Shown here: one piece after another, positions 44,050 to 56,270 of the stretch | Position numbering within the stretch: position 1 is the stretch's first letter | Layout of the letters: each line of letters starts with the position of its first letter | Assembly: GCA_029204225.1 (NCBI GenBank) | Contig: CM055109.1 | Span: 3,176,147-3,240,146 of the forward strand | Direction: 5' to 3' | Source of the DNA: Diphasiastrum complanatum | Taxonomy: Eukaryota > Streptophyta > Lycopodiopsida > Lycopodiales > Lycopodiaceae | DNA: 64,000 bases | Notes under the pieces: model-generated | Databases searched by the model: none | The model's input: the letters and a program-made list of their open reading frames with translations, nothing else | What the model was told of the DNA's origin: nothing | Program-made: the position numbers and the translations under genes

Positions 44050-45155
44050 TAGAACATGAAGAACTTTTGGGGTGAAGCCATCAATTGTTCAACTTTTCTT
44101 TGCAATCGACTCCCTCATGTTGCACTTGGAGGAAAGTCACCATATGAAGCACTTTATTTGAAGAAACCTAAGGTTGATCACCTTAGAGTATTTGGATGCA
44201 TATGCTCTATCCATATTCCCTTGGAAACAAGAAAGAAGGATGATCCTTGTGCAAGCAAAGGAGTAATGGTTGGATATTCATCCAACAAGAAAGCCTATCG
44301 AATCTACATGCCCTCTACTTTAAAGTAATTGAAAGTAGAGATGTAGTTTTTCATGAAGAAGAAAAGTACAATCTTGGAGGGGCCGAGATCAAGCAACCTC
44401 AAAATCTATCACCTTTTGTTATTGAAGACAATCAACATATGGAGGAGTCGAGATTTGAAGATGGAAGTCCTTGGATTTTCACTCCTAGAAGATACATGAG
44501 GGAGAGATCCGAGCCTAAGAGGCTCACTTATGATGACAAAGAAAAACAAGTGGATCTTGATTCCACTTAGGCTTATTTTGTTTCTCATGAGGAGCCCCAA
44601 GATGTCCAAGAAGCCCTCAATACCAAAGAGTGGTATGCAGCCATGAAGATTGAATATGATGCGTTGATCACCAACCACACATGGGAGCTAGTGGATCCAC
44701 CACCTAACATGCATATCATTGGGTGCAAGTGGGTGTTCAAGATCAAGTACAATCATGATGGCTCCATCAACAAGTACAAGGCAAGATATGTGCTAAAGGC
44801 TTTGCACAAATATATGGCCTTGACTGAAACCTTTGCTCCTGTAGCAAAGATGGTGACAATAAGAATCATAATCTCTCTTGTCTTGTTTTTTAAGTGAAAA
44901 TTGTATCAACTTGATGTCTCCAACGCTTTTTTGAATGGCTATCTTGAGGAGGAGATATACATGGAACAGCCTCAAGGATTTATCAAGGATAAAAAGGTGT
45001 GTTTGCTATTTAGAAGTCTTTATGGCTTGAAGCAAGCACCTAGATCATGGTATTCAAGACTCAACAACTTTCTACTTTCATTAGGATTTGTGCTTAGTGA
45101 CTATGATCCTTCTATGTACTTAAAGTTTGATGGTATAGCAGGGATTGAAACAGAG
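44050..45155 (+). pseudogene. Copia-2 pol fragment: integrase end and RT N-terminal half
   Basis: Translation gives KNFWGEAINCSTFLCNRLP and HLRVFGCICSIHIP (integrase C-terminal end), the linker RYMRERSEPKRLTYDD, then the RT start: AMKIEYDALITNHTWELVDP, CKWVFKIKYNHDG and ETFAPVAKM. After a TGA at 44,895 it continues YQLDVSNAFLNGYLEEEIYM, LYGLKQAPRSWYSRLN and SDYDPSMY. It stops before the YVDD box near 45,150. Stops at 44,326, 44,568 and 44,895 make it dead. Confidence 0.85.
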
Positions 45156-45189
45156 GTAGAGTTACTCACATGCATATTCAACCCAATGT

Positions 45190-45861
45190 GATATGGAAAA
45201 CTAGCAAGCTAAACAACCCACACATAATGAGTAGCACACATGATGAGGGCTGCTTGCATCACTTACAAAGTGTAAGCATACCAATCGTCAGACATTCAAG
45301 CAACGAGTACCCATCGTTTTACAAAGTCCATACTCTTCAAAATATTATGAATTACAAGAATAGCATCCAACCACAATAATGAGTGAATATCCTCACTCCA
45401 CTCTCAATCAAGCATTTGTTAAAACCCTAACAATCTCATCCACACCATTACAAAGCTACAAACATCACTCCTTATTCAGTGAGGTGTTACTAACATCATA
45501 CAACTAACTACGAATTGGAACTAACCTCAAGCAACCATTCAAACACTAGCATTGAGCAACAAGCATTCATAATAACAAAGGGGAACTAACCAACATTGAA
45601 TTCTCTCAAACAAACAAGCTCTCCACATTCAACTCACAAATATACCAACTCTTAAAATTACTAACACACCAAAGTACTAACATCCAAATACACAAACAAC
45701 AAATACAAAGAGTTGGCTCCTTTTTATAGGAAATCCCAAGTGTCCCCCTTCAAAATGAGGCTTTGCCAATTTTCATGCCTTCAAGCCCTCTTTGCCATTT
45801 GTCCTCAACCCATTTGATAGTACACCTAGTGGCCTCCATAAGAGAGTGGGGGAGTGGTGCA
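45190..45861. other. Intergenic or repeat DNA flanking copia-3
   Basis: A-rich, CA-biased sequence without motifs. The last five bases before copia-3 (45,862-45,866, TTCAA) are its target-site duplication. Confidence 0.4.
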
Positions 45862-45866
45862 TTCAA

Positions 45867-47389
45867 TGTGAAAGTACTGTACTTTAGGACCATAAATGGA
45901 TCTACAAAAGATCCACAAGAGTGATTGGATGCTTGCTTAACAATCTATCAAAAAACTAGACACAAAAAAGTTGATCTAGATTGGCAATTTGACAAACAAC
46001 AAGCATTAACAATCAAAACCATTGATAAACATTGAAATCCGAGCCCACACATGTGTAATACAGGCTATAGTACGGCCTTCAACCTGAGAAACAAGTAGAA
46101 ATTGATTTGGTTTCATTTGGGTCACAAAAACTCAATGTACATAGTGAACTAGCTTGAGATTGCCAATGAACTCCAAAAATTTTCTATCTTCTCACTATGG
46201 AGAGAGGGAATACATAGCAAATTCGACTTCCTTCTTGAAGTTAGGTGGATTTCCAGCATGTAATAAGGAAGTTAACTCACTCTCCTTGACCTAAAATGAA
46301 ACCCTAGTCTATTTCCTAGAGTTATGCTTGGTAGGTAGCTAGTTGGTCAGATTTTCACCTTAAACTTAGGTGTAGGTCCTATAAAGTAGGGATGACTGTT
46401 GAATTTCACACGTGTGGATTGTCCACTACATGTACTTGTGATCTCCTAAGGTGTGTAGATGCACCAAGATCAAGACTAGATTGAGATTCAAGATCTATCT
46501 TTGATTCTATGGCAAAAACACACTACTACATGCATTCAATCACTTCCAGCTCTCACTCACACGTGTGGGAAGTGTTCCAAAAGTATTCTAAGTAAAAACA
46601 AGCTGCTCTCCTCAGGTAGAGAGAGAAAAACCATGAGCTCTCGAGTAGAGAGAGAAAGCTAGAAATTCAATGACACTCAAAATCCACTCAATCTCAAAAT
46701 CAATTAGATCCAAAAGGAGGAGTACAATGATACTAATAGATTCATGAGCTACCACTATGCTTAACTATGATTGGATCACACTTTGCCACCTCTTAATCCT
46801 ATTGGACCATTGATCCATGCACCTCTAAATTCTATTGGACTATATTCAAGCACATCTCAATTTTCTATTGGACCTCACAAGGTTCCACCTCTAAATCCTA
46901 TTGGACCTCTTAAGCTTCATCAAACAAAAGCATAACACTTGTCTACACTCTAATTGGCACAAGTTTGGCTCTATTTTGGCTCAATATTGGCATTACAAGT
47001 GGAAATGGATAATTTGCCATCTATGCCAAATTTGACCCTATCAACATCCTACACCTAAATGCTTGACTATGAAATTCTATGAGACCCCTATATCAAACAT
47101 TTTGATTTACTTTACAATTCTCCACACGTGGGAACATCCTCCACACATGTGAGATTCACTTACAAACTTCTATCATAAAAAATACCAAGCTAGATTTTTG
47201 CCAATTTCTCACAATGACCACCAAATAGACATGACCAACTCTCTTGACTTGACCTAACCTACATTAGGATGGGTTTCCCATGTGGCATCATGGCCTCACA
47301 TGTGTGGGACCCACTTGTGTACACAATTTACACTATTCTACATGGTTTTTGATCAAGCTAGATTTGCCAATTTTTGGCAATTCTTCACA
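45867..47389 (-). repeat. Copia-3 3' LTR, interrupted
   Basis: 45,867-46,396 and 47,219-47,389 together match the 698-bp 5' LTR. A solo LTR with its duplicated target lies between them. Confidence 0.9.
46397..47213. mobile_element. Solo LTR nested in the copia-3 LTR
   Basis: 817 bp from TGTTGAATTTCACACG to TTTCTCACA, flanked by ATGAC at 46,392-46,396 and 47,214-47,218. Its absence from the partner LTR (51,241-51,250 region) confirms the insertion. Short similarity at both ends to the copia-3 LTR suggests a related family. It contains several CACACGTG-type palindromes. A solo LTR is the usual product of LTR-LTR recombination. Confidence 0.9.
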
Positions 47390-47596
47390 CTCCTCAAATT
47401 TAGCTTGATCTATTTACAACTCTCTTGATAGATCAATGAAAGCTTTTAGAAGTGTTTTAAAAATCCAGCTACAAAGAAGGAACTTTTGAGACTCCAATAG
47501 AGAATGATGTCCATGAAGGATCTTTCACCACCTCTTAGAGGATCCCTTACAAGATGTTCCATAAATGTGTCTATATACATGTAGCACACTTCAAAA

Positions 47597-49267
47597 CTAA
47601 ACATCATGCCAAGCCATGGATTCCAAGGCATTTTGTGCACTTGAAGATACATCAATTAAAATATTAAGTGCATAAATAATGTTGCCAAAGACAACTTGTC
47701 TTGCTTGATCCATATGATTGAGCCTAGATGGCTCCATCTTGATACTCAAGGTTCTTCTTGGAGTCCTCGGGTCTTGAGCTTGCTCCTCCACTTGACTTGA
47801 CTCCAAACCATCAATGAATTGAATAAGGTGTTGATCCAAAGGTGCTTCTTCAAGTTTACAAATCTTCCACTCTTGAAAGATCACATTTCCACCATTGACA
47901 AATTCTTTGGCTGAAAACAAGTAGATTCTACAATCTCTACTTGAAGAGCAAAACACTACCATTATTCCTATCATTGAAATAGGATAATCTTTGGTCCTTA
48001 CATTGGAATGATCATGTTCAAAGCATGTGGACCCAAAGATTTCCAATACAAATGATGTTTCATCTTTTATGACACTATTCAAACTATTACAAAAATAGTT
48101 ATCCAATGAAATTGCTTTATCAACAACAAATGTAGATTTCAAAGCATCCCATTTCATTGTCTTGTCATACAAAGTAATAAACACCATGAATCTTAAAGGT
48201 AAGAAACAAGTCACCTCATGTCTACTAATACTTTCCAAAAAGTATTCAAAGATAGTAGACTCTCCAATGCTCACCACCCTTGCAAGATGCACACTTGAAT
48301 GGACAATTTGCATGCAATTTGATGACTCGGACATTGTCATTGAGGACTCCCTTGGAACTCTCATGCTTTGAGGCTGATCCTCAAGATCTTCCTCCTTTTG
48401 ATGCTCCTCCTCAATGCAAGCAAGATCACACTTTGCCAAGATCGCCTCTTGAGTGATCTCCTCCTTTGCCAAGCTCATTCTTTCAAAAGCAACACTAGCT
48501 TCCAACTTAAACAATCTTCCATGTTTCAATCCCTTCGCAATGCAAACATCATTCTTCAAGATGAAGCAAACACCATGCTTAAAGTGGACATCCAAACCAC
48601 TTTCTAAGAGTAGACCAACACTAAGCATATTCTTGGTGATTGATGGTACATAAAGGACATTTTCTAGGTCCATGCATTTTGAGGATTCTAGATACAAAGA
48701 GATGGTGCCAACACCATCTATCCTACACTCTTCATCATTTGCAGTAAAGACAAACTTTTTAGCATCATTGAAAGAGTGTAAGGTTGAGAAAAAGTCCTTT
48801 TCACAAGACATGTGGGAGCTAGCCCCACTGTCGATCCACCAATTGTCTCTTGAATTGCTATTGCTTGTTGGTGAGGATGTAGATGCCATCAAGAATACAT
48901 CTACTTCATCATCCTCCTCCTCCTTTGCAAGGTTTCCTTGTTTGTCCTCCTCCACATGTGCTCTTAGCCTCTTGTAGCATTCAGATGCATAATGCCCCTT
49001 CCTTCCACAAAAGAAACATTTTTGCTTTGACTTGTCCTTTGAGCTTGATGCATCATCCTCTTCTTTGGCCTCCTTTGGATACTTCTTCTTTCCATTGGTC
49101 TTCTTTTTGCCCTTGAATGAGAAATTGGCTTTCTCATCACCATCCTGCAATGACAAGGAACTCATCCTAGATTTTGCATGGAGCATCCTACACTCTTCAG
49201 CCACTAATACACTGTGAAGTTTTTCTATAGTTGGCAAAGTGTCTTGGATGGCAAAACTTTGGACCAA
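47597..49267 (-). pseudogene. Copia-3 Gag C-terminus, protease and integrase remnants
   Basis: A 556-codon open frame. A Lys/Asp-rich part leads to the zinc knuckle CFFCGRKGHYASEC (residues 84-97, C-X2-C-X4-H-X4-C) and the protease motif WWIDSGASSHM (Asp 146). NVLYVPSITKNMLSVGLLL and GRLFKLEA of the GAG-pre-integrase region follow. The integrase core is not recognisable after about residue 270. Later segments such as FGSTCFEHDHSNVRT and GGNVIFQEW resemble the integrase C-terminal/linker part of copia polyproteins. RT is absent. The frame is in phase with the upstream gag frame (49,636-49,313) across a single TAG at about 49,313. Probably a Gag-protease parasite of a full element. Confidence 0.8.
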
Positions 49268-49312
49268 ATTTGAAAAGTCATCTCCTAGACCATTAAGGAC
49301 AATTTGTACAAG

Positions 49313-49946
49313 CTATCCATCATGAATCTTCTCTCCAATGGAAGCCGACTCCCTATTTAGAGACTTGATTCTGAGTACATAGTCCTGTGCACTCTCCTCG
49401 CTTCTCCTCATGCTTTGCAAAATTTGATTTCTAAGCATAAGAACTCTAGAAGTGTTGCTAGACTCATAGATTGATTTTAAAGACTCCCAAGCCTCTTTAG
49501 CATTAGTACAAGCTGATACTTCTCTCAGCAAATCATTGCTCACATTCATCTTCACACAATGAAGTGCAAGCCTAGATCTCTTCTTGTATCTAGCTAACTC
49601 CTGTGCACCTAGAGGTTCATCTTCATCTTCAATCATAGATTGATTTTAAAGACTCCCAAGCCTCTTTAGCATTAGTACAAGCTGATACTTCTCTCAGCAA
49701 ATCATTGCTCACATTCATCTTCACACAATGAAGTGCAAGCCTAGATCTCTTCTTGTATCTAGCTAACTCCTGTGCACCTAGAGGTTCATCTTCATCTTCA
49801 ATCAAGAACTCATAAAAGTCTTGGAGCACCAAGAGTGACTCCATTCTAACCTTCCAAATAGCATAATTTGTAGAATTCAACCTCTCACTAGCTTCTAGAA
49901 GGTATGCTCCAGCAGATCCCATCTTACTAGTGACTTCTACAAACAA
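49313..49946 (-). pseudogene. Copia-3 Gag N-terminus with internal 169-bp duplication
   Basis: The frame from 49,946 reads EASERLNSTNYAIWKVRMES and DEPLGAQELARYKKRSRLAL, a plant copia Gag start. The segment GAQELARYKK...AWESLKSIY is then repeated in the next frame (49,636-49,313), followed by SNTSRVLMLRNQILQSMR and VLRIKSLNRES. The repeat is a perfect 169-bp tandem duplication, not a multiple of three, so it breaks the frame. A TAG follows before the 556-codon frame. Confidence 0.85.
49464..49804. repeat. Perfect 169-bp tandem duplication in copia-3 gag
   Basis: 49,464-49,635 and 49,633-49,804 appear identical base for base (for example ATAGATTGATTTTAAAGACT at 49,466 and 49,635). Identity implies a recent event or an assembly duplication. 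Confidence 0.9.
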
Positions 49947-49949
49947 GAA

Positions 49950-50285
49950 ATAGATTTGATTGACTTGAAACTCACAAAGGTCTCACACTTGCAGTGTTTC
50001 ACTCAAATTTGATTTCTAATCCAACAAATGGACTTATAATCACTCCCTCACAAAGCTGGAATGAAGATAAGATGAAGTGAAAACTACTTTCAAACAAATC
50101 TTGCCAAGAAATGGATTTGATTGTCTCTAGAAACTCACTAAGGTCTCTCTCTTGTAGTTTTTCACTCAAATTAGATTTCTAATCCAAAAAATGGACTTAT
50201 AATCTCAGTTCTAGCACTCCCTCACAAACTTGGAATGAAGATAAGATGATGTGAAATCTACTTACAATCAAATCTTGCCAATTTT
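49950..50285. repeat. Diverged ~165-bp tandem repeat in the copia-3 leader
   Basis: Two units share GAAACTCACNAAGGTCTC, TTTCACTCAAATT, ATGGACTTATAATC and GGAATGAAGATAAGATGA, starting near 49,970 and 50,140. They lie between primer site and gag. Confidence 0.7.
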
Positions 50286-50716
50286 GGCTATTTTTGGACA
50301 AAAAAATGTCTTAATCTCTTTCTTCCTTCTTGGTGTACTTTCAAGACCTGTTTTTAACCTTAATAGGACTTGAACTCAGCCTAGATTAATTAGATTCCAT
50401 GAAACAAATTCAAATCTAATCAATGGCAAATGATCTTGGTAGATTATCCTAGGATCTCCACCAAAAATTACACCAATAGCTCACAAATTGAATTTTTTTG
50501 AATCAAATGAATACCATGCATTAAATGCAGGTTCAGAGGTGCCCACACATGTGGACAGTACGGATTTGGACCCCTACCAAGTTTGGGATCAAATCTCATC
50601 ACCAAAATCAAGATTCTAGCTTGCCCTCTCAATACTAGCTTTTAGCACCAAAACTTGCTAAAAATGGATTTGCATTAGATCAATGGCTTATGCTCTTGTA
50701 CTTGGCTCTGATACCA

Positions 50717-51414
50717 TGTGAAAGTACTATACTTTAGGACCATAAATGGATCTACAAAAGATCCACAAGAGTGATTGGATGCTTTCTTAACAATCTATCA
50801 AAAAACTAGACACAAAAAAGTTGATCTAGATTGGCAATTTGACAAACAACAAGCATTAACAATCAAAACCATTGATAAACATTGAAATACGAGCCCACAC
50901 GTGTGTAATACAGGCTGTAGTACGGCCTTCAACCTGAGAAACAAGTAGAAATTGATTTGGTTTCATTTGGATCACAAAAACTCAATGTACATAGTGAACT
51001 AGCTTGAGATTGCCAATGAGCTCCAAAAATTTTCTATCTTCTCACTATGGAGAGAGGGAATACATAGCAAATTCGACTTCCTTCTTGAAGTTAGGTGGAT
51101 TTCCAGTATGTAATAAGGAATTTAACTCACTCTCGACCTAAAATGAAACCCTAGTCTATTTCCTAGAGTTATGCTTGGTAGGTAGCTAGTTGGTCAAATT
51201 TTCACCTTAAACTTAGGTGTAGGTCCTATAAAGTAGGGATGACCACCAAATAGACATGACCAACTCTCTTGACTTGACCTAACCTACATTAGGATGGGTT
51301 TCCCATGTGTCATCATGGCCTCACATGTGTGGGACCCACTTGTGTACACAATTTACACTATTCTACATGGTTTTTGATCAAGCTAGATTTGCCAATTTTT
51401 GGCAATTCTTCACA
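50717..51414 (-). repeat. Copia-3 5' LTR
   Basis: 698 bp. On the minus strand it ends CTTTCACA and is followed by TGGTATCAGAG, the copia primer site (50,716-50,706). It is followed outward by the TSD TTCAA. Confidence 0.92.
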
Positions 51415-51419
51415 TTCAA

Positions 51420-54400
51420 GGCCCTCTTCCAAAACTAGCCAAGATGCCATTTTTGTCAAAAGCTAGGGAGGCCATTCAAGTTTCCCCTTTTGTACACCCC
51501 AGAAGCCTCCAAGGTGTTTTGGCATTTAATATCCAAATTCTGGGTGAGGCCCTTTTTCAACCCCTATTTTTAGTAGGCGGCCTTCGTTTTTCTTTAGGTA
51601 CCTTCATTTTGGCCCTTCTCGTTTTTTCAAGGGTCGTGCGCCTACTAATTTGTCTGGGTAACCACTTGGCCCACACATTTCGTTAATTGTCCGTAAATTG
51701 TCCAAACTTTGCCGTTAGGGTTTCTGTGACTCTTTGACACTCAATCCATATTTCCCGGTCCCGCTTTTACTCGAAATTTTTCTTTCTCGGATGACTTTTC
51801 CGGCATTCATGACTAGGGCTCCCACGACAACACGGTTCCCTGAAAAATACATTGAGTGATCATATATTAGTAAAAATGGACTCAGTACATGGTGAGATTT
51901 TAGCACGGTCATATCGGCTATTTTTTTACAACTGGCCATTTTTTTGAAAAGCCATAAAATATTTATCGGCCATTTCTAAGGCTGCAAAATTTGCTCTAGC
52001 CTCATTTAGGACGGGCTGGACCCAATTCTAGGTGGACCGACACTTTTGGCTCGGTCCTACAAAACTTGACCACAAAATATTTTTGATGGTTTTTTCGAAA
52101 GTCAATTTCTTACTTTTAGACTGTGTCTAGCCACTTTAGGGTGGGCTGAGACCCTGTTCTAAGGCAAATTTGTGCCGATTTTTCTCTAATAACCGGGATT
52201 TACATGCCAGTTTTTTCAATTATTGCGAACTTAAACCTCAATATTAGCTCAATAAAATATCGGCTAACATTGGCGACTACCACTAGGTAGTATGGTCCCC
52301 ATACGGTGGACCCAGAGTCTCTGGTTTCGCAGACCAGCTCCTGGTGGTGGATCAAGTTTAGTGGGCTCAGCACCCTTGCTAGGTGATGCTAACCACAATG
52401 AGTTGGTAGGATGCCTTCAACAACTTCCTATCCAAAGGCCATCGATTTAGCCCATAGGATCCACCTGCAACCGGATTGGATTTAATCACAACATCAAAGT
52501 AAATAGGACCAACAAAGCATACTACTATCATAAGTTATTTAGATTATCTTTGAAATAAAATATGATTATGTATACCAAGTAAACTAATAGGTATGAGGTA
52601 AATTGTTTTTAACTTTGGGAGGAGTTGTAATCTGTCATGAGTGTGTGTTAAGCTTGTTCTACATAAACTACTACTAGATTTGTTTTCTCTTTAGAAAGTC
52701 CATTGATGTATAAATAAAGTAGACATATAAACATAAATACTTAAAATTATTTTCCTTGAATAATTGATGAATTGATTGAGTTGAGCTATATTTTGCCAAA
52801 AACACACGCAATCTTGTGTTTTGTGCTTGAAGAAACTTGAGCCAACTTGGGAACCATTCACAACATCAATGAGAATATTAGATTATATATTACATACTGT
52901 TCTATAATTAGTTGTTTTTTCATTTTAAAAAATAATATCTCTTTAACATAAGATAAATGTGCACATGCCTAACAAATGCTTGTAGTACTAGTTTCAAATG
53001 AATGTCATACATCTACTTAACAAAAAGGATACACATTTTGACTTTATGAGTTTAAAGAAAACTCAAACCTATTGACATTAGTGAGGTCGTGAGGAATAGA
53101 AATCTTTTTGTTAGCATGTGAATATAAGTATGAGCAAGTGTGTGTTTTGACATATACACATATATATTACTTTTACCTACATTTTATGTAAAATAACATG
53201 GTTCAAAAGAGCTTAAACAAGAATTTTTTCCCAGAGGAGGTCAACAACTTGGACATTTGTATGGTGGTTGGCATACATGCATGATTATGATAATGGTCTG
53301 GCACTTTTTCACATCTGTAAAATGTCTACATAAAGAAAAAGCCATGATAAAATGAATTAGAGCGTTGACATGAATGTCATGATATTGGTAACTCTGAAGA
53401 TATATAATTTGGCATTTGTATACAATTCAAAAATTATTGAGATCATATTATAAAATGTGCATAATTGTGGTAGTATGTCTATATGAGATGTCATTTTACG
53501 AACAAAAGTAAAATTCCAAAATCTAGTGAGTTAATGGGGCAAGTCATATTTAATGTCCAAGAGATTTTACATCTCTGTAGTTTGACTTTACAACTAAATA
53601 AGTTGATATGGGAATGATGAACTTATGTGCTCAAGAGTTTTGGGCCTAAATTGTCCAACAATATTGAAGATCGTATTTGGTTCTTATCATATGGGAATGA
53701 TGAACTTATGTGCTCATGATTTTTTGGCCTAAATTGTCCAACAATGAAGATCTTATTTGGTTCTTATCACATAGAAGATGGGAAATTTAGGACATTAATT
53801 TAAGTTTCTCTCCAACCTGAGCAACGACATTGGGAGTATTTTCTACATGCCATTTCACATTCCAATTAAAAATTCAGTATAGGTGCATGTTGTCCAATGA
53901 TGCCTATAAGGCATGCAATTTACCATTAAACAATACTTTGGTTGCTTTGAGTCTTTCAAATTTTGGTGCATTTCTCTAAGTAGGCGCTAGAATGTTTGGG
54001 TGTTTAGGCCAACACAATCTAGTGAAAGAAAACCATGAAAAGTAAATCCTCTTAGTGTGACTTATATTAGTGTGTATGACACATCTAGAACATGACATGA
54101 ACAACCTCTCTCAAAATTATGTAATTCATACATTCATGAAGAAGTATATATGACATGCATGTGAGAGAACAGCCACCCAAATAAGCTCCTACAATTGTAC
54201 TTTGTGTCTAAGCATGATCCCCGCATGGTGTAGTGTGCTTGTGGGCTATGGGATTGTGAAAAAGTCTTGCCAAATGGTGTTATTTAGATTCAATTAAATG
54301 AGTAATATTTTGTGTGTACATTATGAAAGAGATTACCCATCAACTAGCTATATTTGTTTTCTTGAGTCCCTTCTTTGCAAATATGAGGGGACCATTTTGT

Positions 54401-54770
54401 GGAACTTGTTGTTGCAACATGATTCTCTTCTTCCTCAACACTATGAATTTCTATTTGTGTGCTCTTTCTAAGCTTTACCATACTTACGGACACTCAATTG
54501 TCACCTCTTAATCCTTGATTCACTTTAGGTCCTTTTTCTTTCTATGTAAACTTTAATTGCAAACCATCTTTGACCATACTAGTATTGCCATAGAGACTAT
54601 TGCAATACTCATTCCATATCGGTCTCTATTAAAGAGTCATATATAAGGTGATTTTTACGATGAAAAGCTAGTTTTCATGAGACACCAACTAGCATATGAC
54701 TAGTTCTACATCACTAAGATATTAATTACATGGAATATTTCAATGCTTCTAAATTTAAAATACAAAAAAT
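51420..54770. other. Intergenic DNA, nothing firmly recognised
   Basis: 51.4-52.5 kb is mixed repeat-like sequence with one 95-codon frame of no recognisable content. From 52.5 kb it is AT-rich. 54.0-54.77 kb probably continues the decayed minus-strand copia described next, but the translation is too degraded to place domains. Confidence 0.35.
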
Positions 54771-54774
54771 ATAT

Positions 54775-55277
54775 GACTCTCCTTCTAAAACAATCATCAA
54801 TAATCATAAAAAAATATGTTGCTCCCCCTATAGGAATCTACATGGGCCCACATGTATTTGTATGGATAGGATCGAAAAGACCTTTAGACTATTGAACTAA
54901 ATCAAATATAAAAGAAATCCTAGCATGTTTGCCAATAATACACCTTTGACAAGTTGTGGCTTTCATTGTATTGCCATAATCAACATAATCATTGTAGTGA
55001 TAGTGAGAGAGCTTGAGTAATTGATAAATAACAATGACTCAGCTTGTAAAGATAACCTTGAAAGTGCAAGTAATCTCCTACTTTTATCAAAAATAGAATA
55101 ACTTTCTATATTGAATTCAAGTTTGTGACCCAAATCTATTATTCTCCTTATAGAGACTAGATTCTTTGTAAGATTCAAAACAAAAAGAACATTTGGAACT
55201 ACTTTGAGATCACCTTTTTGAAATTGTAACTTAACGATACATTTACCATGAATATTATGTATGCTACTATCAACCAA
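54775..55277 (-). pseudogene. Copia protease-integrase remnant
   Basis: The minus strand reads LQFQKGDLKVVPNVLFVLNL, TKNLVSIRRIIDLGHKLEFN and RRLLAL (end of protease and GAG-pre-integrase). In another frame it continues ATTCQRCIIGKHARISF, then HTNTCGPM and GGATYFFMIIDDCFRR (integrase zinc and catalytic region, with stops). This is an old, unrelated copia copy. Confidence 0.7.
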
Positions 55278-55434
55278 ATGAATATGCCTTGGAGTGCTAA
55301 AAGAGTTGAACTACTAAAACCATTCATGACAATTTGTCATGTGTTGGGTAGCCCTCAAGTCCAATTACCAAGATTCATCATCTTGTTAATCTGTAGTCTT
55401 TGTCATGAAAGCTTTTACATCTTTCCCTTTCTCA

Positions 55435-56175
55435 TTGGGCTTAGAAATGCCCAAAGGTCTCCCCAGTGGAGATAATGCACTTCAGGCAGGATATCATAAA
55501 GCTTGTGATCGAAAATTCATATCCAGTTGCAGTGGCCGAGTGTTCTCCACCCAAGCTACTTCCAATTGGAGAAATGGATTTAGAGATCATAGATACTTGA
55601 TACTGATTAAATATTCGTCTCACTTAATGTGGATGAGACACGTACAGAAAATTTTAATAGACACACATTTACAGTTTTTCTATGGTTGTTCTTACTTGTT
55701 TTTTTTTCCTGTTATTAATTCAAGTTATGATCCATTCATCATCAATTTCTATGGTTTTTTGACATGTTTGTTTTTCATAGCCTTTGTCTGCCTTCCTTTA
55801 CCATAGTTTTTTTTTTGGATAAGTTCAGAAAGATAATCTGATCGAACCTTTGCCACAACCAATCCAAACATGCGACAAACTTAGATTTGTTGCAGCAAAG
55901 CTTTCATCAAATCATCTTCTGAACATATCCAAATATGCCAAGACAAGGACAATACAGACCAAAGTTATGAAGACCAAAAATACAACTGATATATATGAGA
56001 TATCAACAAGGGCAAGGGTCGATCGTAGTGGTCACTGGAGTTCAAGTGACTAAAGATCTCCCCAATGGAGATAGTGCATTTCCTGTAGGAGACAATGAAT
56101 CTTGCTATCAAAAACTTATATTATCCAGTTGCAATTACATTGTGTTTTGCACCATGGAAATGGAGATCATAGAAA
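55435..56175. repeat. Duplicated ~130-bp segment
   Basis: 55,452-55,580 and 56,043-56,170 are diverged copies in the same orientation: both have GGTCTCCCCAGTGGAGATAA-like starts (AGATCTCCCCAATGGAGATA in the second) and ATATCCAGTTGCA / TTATCCAGTTGCA later. On the minus strand both read as ...ATGY..F.I..F..S...C.ISxGE.F.H, on the plus strand as K.LP.GD.A...; either could be coding. Origin unknown. Confidence 0.5.
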
Positions 56176-56270
56176 TGAGAGAGCCTCATAGAAAAAGTGG
56201 TTCATATATTTTCAAAAATGATCTATACAAAAAATTGTATTACATAATACAAAATTACATAGTTCATAAT

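Larger units (their letters stand above)
45867..51414 (-). mobile_element. Copia-3, non-autonomous Ty1/copia element, minus strand
   Basis: Bounded by LTRs that end in TGTGAAAGTAC (plus strand) and ...TTCTTCACA, with target-site duplications TTCAA at 45,862-45,866 and 51,415-51,419. The 5' LTR is 50,717-51,414. The 3' LTR is 45,867-47,389, interrupted by a solo LTR. The primer site is the complement of CTCTGATACCA at 50,706-50,716. The interior (about 3.3 kb) encodes gag, a protease and remnants around the integrase C-terminal end. No RT or RNase H is present. The two LTRs are very similar by eye, so this is one of the younger insertions. Confidence 0.9.

Noticed and set aside
48162-49217. 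Several plus-strand frames of 60-100 codons
   Set aside because: Opposite-strand shadows of the copia-3 Gag-protease frame.
54314-54511. 65-codon plus-strand ORF
   Set aside because: No motif; probably antisense to a decayed copia.
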